NCBI GenBank assembly: GCA_033220425.1
Contig: CM065653.1
Location: 992,001-1,056,000, forward strand
Length of the DNA stretch: 64,000 nt
Direction: 5' to 3'
DNA from: Lepraria neglecta
Lineage: Eukaryota; Ascomycota; Lecanoromycetes; Lecanorales; Stereocaulaceae
Made by a program: the position numbers and the translations under genes
The notes under the pieces: model-generated
What the model saw: only the letters and a program-made list of their open reading frames with translations
Databases searched by the model: none
What the model was told of the DNA's origin: nothing
Shown: positions 56,502-64,000 of the stretch, in pieces
Position numbering within the stretch: position 1 is the stretch's first letter
How the letters are laid out: each line of letters begins with the position of its first letter

Positions 56502-57701
56502 TGTCACGGCCTGATCCAGTGGTGGTAGAACGGTGGCTATCAATGAGGTGATATGGATAAAATACTGATGCTAAGGAAAGAAGGCCATATGGGCGGGCGA
56601 AGGATCTATATAGGCGGCAGCCCCTGAGCTAGGCCCAATGAGATATGCGCATGCATGGCCAGCCCGTGACACTAACCCCCCTCTCTAAAAAGCGATGTCC
56701 GCAGCGCTATAGCAATCCCCCTAGCAATAGCAATCCCTTCTGTATTCCAACAAATGAAATAAAATGCATTTGTAGTAGGCGCACTGTGTAGGTTGCTCAG
56801 GCCGGGAGCGGATGATTATTCGATAGTCCTATCAAAAGGATCGAATGTTGATATTGCCGCAGAGGGTAGGGTAGAGCAACAGGTAGAGGGCGGAGCGGAG
56901 CGGAGCTGCAGATGTATGGTGGTGCTGCTTTGGATGTAGCACCTGAAGGTAGATGGTTGCACTATGTGTATGGTAGTGCAATGGTGGGCAATGGTTGGTG
57001 AAGCTGCTAAGGGTGCAGCAGCTGAGGGCGGAGGGCGGAGCGGAGCTGTAGATATATGATGGTGCTGCTGAGGATGTAGCACCTGAAGGTAGATGGTTGC
57101 ACTATATGTATGGTAGTGCAATAGTGAGCAATGGTTGGTGAAGCTGCTAAGGGTGTAGCAGCTGAGGGCGGAGGGCGGAGCGGAGGCGGAACTGAGGCGG
57201 AGCTGGTGGTAAGTCGATGTCTCAGTGAAGAGGTCAACTTCCGGAAGAGGTAGAGGTGTCGCTGCGAAGGGTACAGCGGAGGACGAAAGGCGGAGGTGGT
57301 TGAGGGTATCGCTACTGAGGGTGCAGCGGAGGGTCGAGGTGCTACGGGTGTAGCTGGTGGTAGATGTATTACAATTCGATGGCCTAGTGAAAGGATCGAA
57401 TTGCAGGTGTTGATGGTGGTTGGTGAAGCGATAGCACTAGATGGATGGCAGTGCTGGAGAGAAGGATGGTAGCACTAGATGGATGGCAGTGCTGGAGAGA
57501 TGACAGTACTATGTGGATGGTAGTACTGGATGGATGGTGCTTTTGCACCTGGTTGGCTGAACGCCTTGCTGCCGGCCTAACGGCAGCTGGTGGGATGCAT
57601 ATGAAGATACACCCCGGTGGCTTGTTTGGAGCATTAGTATTATGTCCATTATCACCTCATTGATAGCCACCGTTCTACCACCACTGGATCAGGCCGTGAC
57701 A
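56502..57701. mobile_element. 1.2-kb nested element with 52-bp inverted ends and GAAAT target duplication
   Basis: TGTCACGGCCTGATCCAGTG... (56502-56553) and the complement of 57650-57701 are identical over about 52 bp. GAAAT flanks both ends (56497-56501, 57702-57706). It splits the pogo transposase gene between the HTH and catalytic parts. The interior has no transposase, only simple GC-rich repeats. TG...CA ends and a 5-bp duplication are retroelement-like, but the long inverted ends and lack of an LTR pair favour a non-autonomous DNA transposon. Confidence 0.82.
56887..57210. repeat. 140-bp tandem repeat inside the nested element
   Basis: GGATGTAGCACCTGAAGGTA recurs at 56932 and 57072 (period 140 bp), within longer near-identical units containing GGGCGGAGCGGAGCTG and TGGTTGGTGAAGCTGCTAAG. 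Two full copies and partial ones; shorter ATGGATGGCAGTGCTGGAGA repeats follow at 57440-57540. Confidence 0.85.
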
Positions 57702-57706
57702 GAAAT

Positions 57707-58151
57707 GGCCCTGTAGCGGTGCCAAATTATGTGCGTTCTTGCGCGCAGCAGCTAATGACTTTCGTTTGATCTTGTAGAGCTTATCCTGACGTGTAATCCA
57801 CCTCTTAGCCCAATGTATACTGACAGCAGGATACTGTTTTGTAGGATCCGCGTCCTGGCGGAGAATTCGATTCGCGGAGGTCTGGATCTCGCGGAGGCGC
57901 CCTGGGCAGCCCATTTGATCAAGGCCTATGAAGTATTGCTGTAGGGCAAGCTCTTGGTCCGATCGTAGCTTCCTCCCATGGAGTCCTCGTACTGCTGATT
58001 TGGATGGTTTGCCATCGAGTCGTGCTCGGAGGCGCTCGTAAGGTACGTTAAACTCTCTGGCAATTACGCTCCGTTTGGCGTTCTTTCGCGTATTATAGGC
58101 GTCTACGGCCTTGACGATCCTTTTCTCAACGTCTCGATAGGTGTCAGGCAT
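57707..58151 (-). pseudogene. Pogo/Fot1 transposase, N-terminal HTH fragment
   Basis: MPDTYRDVEKRIVKAVDAY opens the frame at 58151. Psq-type HTH (NAKRSVIAREFNVPYERLRARL) is followed by a CENPB/Tc5-type HTH (ELALQQYFIGLDQMG ... VSIHWAKRWITRQ). Coding homology ends at the GAAAT site, where the nested element begins; the frame then runs into it up to 57675. Confidence 0.85.
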
Positions 58152-58272
58152 GGCGGTGTTGAGTAATGGTGGTTGAAAGACGAATAGTTGGAAATTCGGT
58201 TAAAATTGTTCTATGGGGTGCGCTAGTTCCATGGGTGAGGGGTGCCAAGTATTTGGCGGTGGGGTGCGAATA

Positions 58273-59453
58273 GTTTGGCGGTCGACATGGGGCCTGTGGC
58301 TGCGAAAATCTGTCGCTGTGTGGGGAGACCCCAGCAAAGCTCATCATATCGTCCAAAATTAGTCTCTGGGTCATCCATAACGGTCGGGTATTGGTCAATG
58401 CGGTAGGGATGGGAGGCCAATTTGCGAAGATGCCGGGCCAGGTTGTCGACCTTCTTCTTTGAGCGTAATACGAACGAAATTTCTTCGATTCAAAGATTGA
58501 TACTCGTCAGCCGACCCAATGGGAGTCTTCTAGACGAGCAGAACTCGACCGAGTGCAGTCATCAAGGCACTTTTTCTACCGCAGTCATGCATTAGTGCTG
58601 ATGAGGATCATAAAGGATGGCAGAGATAAAGAGACGACCAATAAGTGTTCAAGTCTTGGCGGATTAATGGGTCGGCCAGTGAGCCGTACCGCACTAAAAT
58701 AGTAAAAGTTACGAAACTTACTTCGTAATCTATTCTTTGTTCGTAATCACATGCTCCCTTACGGTCGTGACTTTTGTACTTGCTCTCAATTCATTCAGTA
58801 AAGCCGTTGGTTTACAGACCCGTTCAAAACCCTTTCGGACATATTGCCCAGGCGAGTCAAAAAGGCTTGGTCCTTCGGCCAGAGAGTGGACTCCCGCGAA
58901 CCGGATAATATATACGGGGATTAAGGCTTCTCTTTAGCTCGGGTCAGTGTCAGTGTCGGAGTCGAACATGGATCCGATCGGGTGATGGACCCTCTTAGGC
59001 GTAAAGGCTTTCTTCAAAGTTGGGTCTCTCTTCCCATCGTAAATGACCCGAACTCTCCAGTAGTTCGATCCAGAAAAGTGCGCGCTTGACTCGAAGTTTA
59101 GACATGCCTGCAATAGTTATGTCAAAAGACCTTGTCAAACAAACTTCAAGATTTAGGGATCTAGCTGGAACTTTGCTGCCGTTACGTTCGCTTCCTGGCA
59201 GCTATTTTGTATACTGACACAGGCATCGACTGATGCCAAGAGTTATCCTAATGCAATATTGATCGTTCTAGAATTGGTTTGTGAGATGGAAATGTACGAT
59301 CTCTTCGAGCAGGGATCGGAATTCCTTGGAGGCTCAACAGCTGAACGGCTGAACCGGCTTACTGGGCCTCCAATATCTAGCCATTCTGATCTACAATGCT
59401 TGTTTCCATTCTTTGTTTCATTTGTCCCTGCATACTATCATTCCTCTGCCATC
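58273..59453. other. Long non-coding stretch upstream of the P450 gene
   Basis: Begins with the right part of the repeat unit split by the pogo element. No further ORF with motifs. Includes the presumed P450 promoter. Confidence 0.4.
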
Positions 59454-61879
59454 ATGGACAACATCGTGCCCTCGATTGCTCCTATGCCCACACTGAGCAT
59501 TGCCAGCCTCGTCCTTCTCTCTTTCCTTGTCTGGTACATTCAGCGCCTTATATACAACATCTACTTCCACCGCCTTGCCAAATTTCCAGGTCCAAAATTA
59601 GCCGCAGCGAGCCGATGGTATGAGGGATACTACGACAATCTGGTTGCTGATGGCGGACAATACATGTACAAGGTCGATCGCCTACATGAAGAATATGGTT
59701 GTGTTCAAACCCCCGCAATACCTGCCCCTCCTGATTCCCCGGGCTTACCACTCGCGCAGGACCTATTGTTCGTATCGCACCAAATGAGCTGCATATCAGA
59801 GACGTTGAATTTTCCTCCACACTGTACGCGCTTGGGGTGAAAAGGGACAAGGTGCCGTATATGGTTGATGTGTTTGGGACTACGCTTGCCAGTACGTTCG
59901 GCTTCCGCGACGGATTTTGAATCAGCTTCGACCACCTCTAACGGCTTTCAGTTTTCGGAACAGAAAAGCATGACCTCCACAGATCGAGAAGGATGGTGCT
60001 TAACCCATTCTTCTCCAAGCGATCGGTCACCCGCTTGGAATCCGTCATACAGGATAAGGTCCGCCAGATGTGCGACAGCATCAGTGAGAAGAAGGGGCAG
60101 ACTATAGAGTTGCGCCATGCGCTAATAGCGACCATCGTTGATGTCACGACCGAGTATTGTAAGTCTTCCCGACTCTAGATCTTCAAGCGTGAAAGAAACA
60201 CATAAGAGGATAAGAGGGACTTATTCTTTCTTTAGCCTTCGGTCGCTGCGCAAATACACTCGATGATCCCGACTTCTCCCCCGAATGGGATCAGATGATG
60301 CGAGGTGTATCCGAGATAGTACCTCTAGCTCGCCAATTCCCAGGCATTGTCCAGATCGCGCAAGCAACCCCTATTCCAGTCATTAGGATTCTCAACCCTA
60401 TTCTGGCCAGATATCTCGAATTCGAGCAGGTTCGTGCCTAAACTATATTCCAATCCCCCAACATGAATGCTTTCACCGTGCAAGCCGATATTCGTTTTGT
60501 CCAAATAAAGCAACAGAACCACTGACACTCCAACCCCTCCCTTAGCTCGTCCGCCGTCATGTCATTGAGATCTACTCGCAGCATACCGAATTGCACCCTG
60601 CCAACAGCCAGAGCCACACCAAAACCGGCACAAACACCAGCTCCATCCCCTCAGAATTCCCACCCTCGGAAAAGCCCACCCAAACCCCAGCCCACTCCAT
60701 CTTCCAACAAATCCTCAATAACCCCACCACCTCCTCCTCGACCTCCTCCGATAAGAGCGAATTGATCTCACGCATGACGCAAGAAGCCCTGAGCATCATC
60801 TCCGCCGCAAGCGAAACAACCTCCTCCATGCTTGTAACGACAATCTACCACATTCTCGCGAATTCAGACATACATGAACGATTAAGGGCCGAATTGATGG
60901 AAGCCATACCACGACCGGATGATATGGTTGAGTGGAGGGTGTTGGAGGGGTTACCTTATTTGGTGAGTTTCTGCCACCAGCTACTTTGCTCTGTTCTCGT
61001 TTACTTTGCTCTTGGGACAGAGCCAGAGAGGGGAAGGGAATAGCGAAAGCGCTAATATCAGAGTAAACATACAGACGGCAGTCATAAAAGAAGGCCTCCG
61101 CATCAGCGCACCCATTGTCGGACGTCTCCCCCTCGTCTCACCAGATATGGATTTGCAATACAAAGAGTGGACTATACCAGCAGGCGTCAGTCTCCCCCCT
61201 TTTCCCCCTCCCCTTCCTATCCCACCCTTCGCCTCCACCCATATCCACATGCACATCATCCCCATCTTTGTCCCAAGCTCTGACTTGACATCCCTCATCG
61301 CAGACATACATATCGCAATCCCCCCCTCGACGCCCTCCACAACCCATCCATCTACCCCTCTCCCCTAACCTTCAATCCCAGCCGCTGGCTCCCCTCCTCC
61401 TCCTCCTCCACCGCCTCCTCCGCCCATCGAAAGTTAATGGAAACAGCATTCCTCCCTTTCAACAAGGGCCCGAGGATGTGTATAGGATTACAGTAGGTCC
61501 TCTCCCTCTTCCTCCCCCCCACCTATCCTTCTCCTACTCTCCCATACCCCCAACCTCCCCTTGCATAGAAACCAACTCCCCCCTCCATGAACCTCTCCAC
61601 ACTTCCTTCCCCCCCCAAAACCCAACACCCTCATTCTGATCCATCCATGCCCTAATACCCACCCAATCCACCCTTACTCACGAATAAGTTAACTAAAGCC
61701 TACCACATAGCCTCGCCTCAGCAAATATCCACCACGTCCTCGCCCACCTCTTTCGACGATTTTCACAAATCGAATTAGTGGATACGGAGAGGAAGAGGGA
61801 TGTTGATATTGGGAGGGATCAGTTTGTGAGTAAACCCCGGCCGGGGAGTAAGGGGGTTAGGGTGAGGGTATTGAGTTGA
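59454..61879 (+). CDS. Cytochrome P450 monooxygenase (microsomal) with one apparent frameshift
   Basis: Exons 59454-59697, 59760-59891, 59952-60158, 60236-60429, 60546-60962, 61075-61185, 61304-61492, 61711-61879; about 553 aa. N-terminal anchor (LSIASLVLLSFLVWYIQRLIYNIYF) and FPGPKLAAASRWYE; then GPIVRIAPNELHI, HRSRRMVLNPFFSK, oxygen-binding I-helix ISAASETTSS, ExxR as KEGLRI (61090s), and heme-binding FNKGPRMCIG with the ligand Cys near 61480, continuing after the last intron as LHLASANIHHVLAHLFRRF. Exon 7 needs one base fewer: in the seven-C run at 61320-61326 the frame shifts; with six C it would read SPLDALHNPSIYP, as in the family. So either a sequencing slip or a fresh null mutation. 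Layout resembles the fungal trichodiene-oxygenase-like group. All other splice sites and motifs are intact. Confidence 0.82.
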
Positions 61880-62638
61880 GGGAAGGAGCGGGGGGGTTGT
61901 TGTGAGTTGTGGATGAGTGGTCTGGGTTAGGGGTTAAGGGTGGAGCGGGTGAGGGTGAGGATAATGACGGAAGAGGGAATATGTATGCGGGATGGACTTT
62001 TAGGTTCGAGATAGTATATGCGAAGGATAAGATGAGGGGTGTGTTGGGGAGAGGAGGGTTTGTGAGTAAATTGTTACCCTGGGGGAAGGGGGTAGCGAGT
62101 CGAATGGAATGGGCTTACTAGATGGGATGGTGGGAAGAGTGTGATGGGAGATATGGGGTTACAAAAGAGGGACGGGGAAGGAGGAGAGATATATAAGAGA
62201 AGGACTTTGTTGCGGGGAGTATATAAAGTGTATCCGGCGAGGAGAGGCGAAGTATAGGGAAGGGGGGAGAGCTTGTTGTGTCTTCAGTTTCAGTTCTCAG
62301 TTGCAGTTTCAGTTTCAGGAAAAGTATCACGGTTGCGTGGTCTTGATCAGTTGAAAGAAATGGTTGTAAAGCTTGTCATTGTCATCCAGGATATTCCTCT
62401 GACTTGAGATCCATTAAAGCCCTACTACTACTTCTTCCAGCACCCGATAAAGTTAATAGTGGAAGCATGCATGGTTTAAGCTTGGGAATCTATGATCTAC
62501 TCCATCCACCACCGACTCATCCACTATATCCACCTAGCAAAAAATACAACTCTCATTTCATTTCCCCTCCCCGAAGCAACACTCAGCCAAACCGATCCAC
62601 CATCTCTTCCGACGTTCCCCTCTCTCTCACCAACCCCC
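61880..62638. other. Intergenic between convergent P450 and GMC genes
   Basis: Purine-rich on the plus strand up to about 62270, then ordinary. Short ORFs only. Confidence 0.4.
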
Positions 62639-64000
62639 TCACGCCTTCCTTCCCACAATAATTTCAGCCATTTGCTCCGCAAGGGCATAAATAGCAACCA
62701 TGGTATGCGCGCTCAAAGGTGTAGGCAAAACACTGGCATCCACAACCCTCAATCCCTCTACCCCTTTAACTCTACACTCTGTATCCACCACCTCCCCCAT
62801 ACTCACACTCCCGGCCAAATGGAAGAACGTGCCGGCACACCTTCTCACCCTAGCATCCAGCTCTTGGTCGGTGCTATTGATCGTAAGAGCGGGATACCCC
62901 TCGGGCGGGACCTCCTCTTTCACTACCTCCTTCGCGGCTGGGGATGAGAAGGCAGCGATGTTACGACGCAGAGCGGCGCGCATGATACAGCGATCTGTTT
63001 CTGTAGTGTAGTAGTTTGGGTCTATAAGTGGAGGGTCAGTGGGGGACGTGGTTGCGAGGGTGACGCTACCACGGGAGGTGGGAAGGAGGTTTAGGATACC
63101 GATGCTGATTATGCTGCTGTCGAGGGGGATGTTCATGTTTGTGAGGGGGACCTCGGTGGGGGCGTACATGGGGAGGATCTCGTAATGTGAGCGGGGCGGG
63201 AAGAGGTGGGGGTGGGTGGAAAGGTCAGACGACGAGGTGGAAGGGTCATCTTTTGAGAGGGTGGGTGCGAGGAGGGAGGATGGGGCGGATTCGGCGATGA
63301 TGTAGTCGGTTGGGAAGCCTTGAAGGTAGGTGGGGTCGGCGCCTATGAGGGCAGGGGCGCAAAGCGCTTTTTCTGGGTTGTGGATGCGGTAGAATTGGGT
63401 TACGGCGCCGTGGTCGTAGAGGCTTTTGCCTACGGCGGGAGAAGAGACGAGAAGGGGGATGTTGTGCTTCTTTAATTCGTCTGCGGGGCCAATGCCTGAG
63501 AGCATAAGGAGTTGCGGGGTGCGGATTGCGCCGCAGCTGATTATTACTTCTTTGCTGGCGGTGAGGGTCTCGCCTGATGTGAGTACGACGCCGGTGGCCT
63601 TTTTGGGGGGTGAGTGATTGTCTGAGAGGATGATTTTGGCGACGGTAGTTTCGGTGAGTATGTCGACGCCTTTGAGACCGTAGGCTTTGCCGGCCGGTTG
63701 GCGCTTGCCTTTGTACCAGGTCTCGATGTGAGGTGCCATGCCTTTATTATTCCCGCCGTTGTGGTCGTGAATAGGCTTGACGCCGATGGACATGTATGCT
63801 TCTCGTAATTGTTTCGTGAGAGGGTAAGTACGGCCTAAGGCAGGCGTTGAGTGGATGGGACCATTGAAGCCATGCTGATTGGGATCGGCGTCGGGATCGT
63901 GGTGAGTCTCGGTCTTTCGAAAGTACGGGAGTTGGCCATCGTAGCTCCAGCGTTTGTCATTTACCATCTTGCTCCAAAGATCATAGTCTGCGCGGTCGCC
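62639..64000 (-). CDS. GMC-family oxidoreductase, C-terminal part (runs off the window)
   Basis: FAD-dependent alcohol/sugar oxidoreductase, continuing to the window edge: the frame is open from 64000 (GDRADYDLWSK before MVNDKRWSYD), so the FAD-binding N-terminus lies outside. Visible 453 codons include YDGQLPYFRKTE, ISCGAIRTPQLLMLSGIGPA (GMC signature 2), SRGSVTLATTSP, FHLAGSVSMG (active-site His region, normally HxxGTxxMG) and the C-terminal LRVVDASVLPTPLSAHTMVAIYALAEQMAE with the second catalytic His. No intron in this part. It is a different subgroup from the GMC enzyme at 52-54 kb (low similarity outside motifs). Adjacent convergent P450 suggests a shared pathway, inference. Confidence 0.9.
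   Translation of the reverse strand, partial: GDRADYDLWSKMVNDKRWSYDGQLPYFRKTETHHDPDADPNQHGFNGPIHSTPALGRTYPLTKQLREAYMSIGVKPIHDHNGGNNKGMAPHIETWYKGKRQPAGKAYGLKGVDILTETTVAKIILSDNHSPPKKATGVVLTSGETLTASKEVIISCGAIRTPQLLMLSGIGPADELKKHNIPLLVSSPAVGKSLYDHGAVTQFYRIHNPEKALCAPALIGADPTYLQGFPTDYIIAESAPSSLLAPTLSKDDPSTSSSDLSTHPHLFPPRSHYEILPMYAPTEVPLTNMNIPLDSSIISIGILNLLPTSRGSVTLATTSPTDPPLIDPNYYTTETDRCIMRAALRRNIAAFSSPAAKEVVKEEVPPEGYPALTINSTDQELDARVRRCAGTFFHLAGSVSMGEVVDTECRVKGVEGLRVVDASVLPTPLSAHTMVAIYALAEQMAEIIVGRKA

Larger units (their letters stand above)
54716..58270 (-). mobile_element. Fot1/pogo-type (Tc1/mariner superfamily) DNA transposon, interrupted
   Basis: Inverted ends of about 70 bp: 54714-54783 (TATTCGCACCCCACCGCCAA...) and the complement of 58203-58272 match essentially completely. 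TA stands at both borders (54714-54715, 58271-58272), the expected target duplication. The minus strand encodes a transposase in three pieces: N-terminal HTH/CENPB part (58151-57675), catalytic DDE part (about 56440-55800, with IRKIYSADPENRES, LLIFDGYGSYTTKEFLEYYE, PLALPSHTTHILQPLDV and stops), and C-terminal part (55643-54939). A 1.2-kb element sits inside the gene. Without it the transposon would be about 2.35 kb. Confidence 0.9.

Noticed and set aside
56502-57701. Solo LTR of a retrotransposon
   Set aside because: TG..CA and 5-bp duplication fit, but 52-bp terminal inverted repeats do not, and no second direct copy or polypurine tract is seen.
1-64000. CRISPR array, bacterial operon or prophage signals
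   Set aside because: No regularly spaced repeats with unique spacers, no ribosome binding sites; gene structure is eukaryotic throughout.

Overview
The window is nuclear DNA of a filamentous ascomycete (Pezizomycotina; Leotiomycetes is possible, but I cannot prove the class from sequence alone). Reasons: genes are cut by many short introns of about 46-120 nt with GT...AG ends and CTAAT/CTGAC-like branch sites; the gene set is fungal (Vps34, Ppn2-like polyphosphatase, Tcd dehydratase, CysA/MET2-type acyltransferase, OCH1-like transferase, PKA, Vma11, Rom2-type RhoGEF, NLR-type STAND protein); and one transposon relic looks RIP-mutated. Gene models were spliced by eye and checked for phase.

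Layout. 0-1.5 kb: 3' part of Vps34. 1.9-4.8 kb: NLR/STAND pseudogene with four in-frame stops. 5.2-7.4 kb: an unrecognised fragment and a Ppn2-like phosphoesterase. 7.77-8.55 kb: non-autonomous MULE-like transposon with a perfect 8-bp target duplication and a nested foldback. 8.6-12.3 kb: mitochondrial tRNA-dehydratase-like Tcd protein, a doubtful small gene and a DUF4336 protein. 13.3-15.6 kb: pseudogene of an unrecognised family. 16.3-36.3 kb: mostly intact housekeeping genes: DUF427 protein, serine/homoserine O-acetyltransferase, OCH1-like glycosyltransferase, OST-alpha/TMEM184-like membrane protein, acinus-like SAP protein, PKA catalytic subunit, V-ATPase c' subunit, RhoGEF. 37-44 kb: GNAT gene (probably decayed), HAD phosphatase, degenerate second copy of the purine enzyme Ade4, and two adjacent Nudix hydrolases.

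44.7-58.3 kb is a repeat-rich accessory block: a heavily mutated DUF3435/FluG-type tyrosine recombinase relic (the family that contains Starship captains), a low-complexity ORF, a small element built of TTTAAACC palindromes, an unrecognised ORF, an intact secreted GMC oxidoreductase, and a Fot1/pogo transposon with 70-bp inverted repeats into which a second 1.2-kb element with 52-bp inverted repeats has jumped. 59.4-64 kb holds a cytochrome P450 with one apparent frameshift and a second GMC oxidoreductase that runs off the window.

The strongest themes are (i) three separate genes (NLR, unknown family, Ade4 copy) decaying mainly through nonsense changes while their reading frames stay alignable, (ii) a RIP-like recombinase relic, and (iii) nested DNA transposons whose termini and target duplications can be read directly. 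No CRISPR, rRNA or convincing tRNA gene was found.
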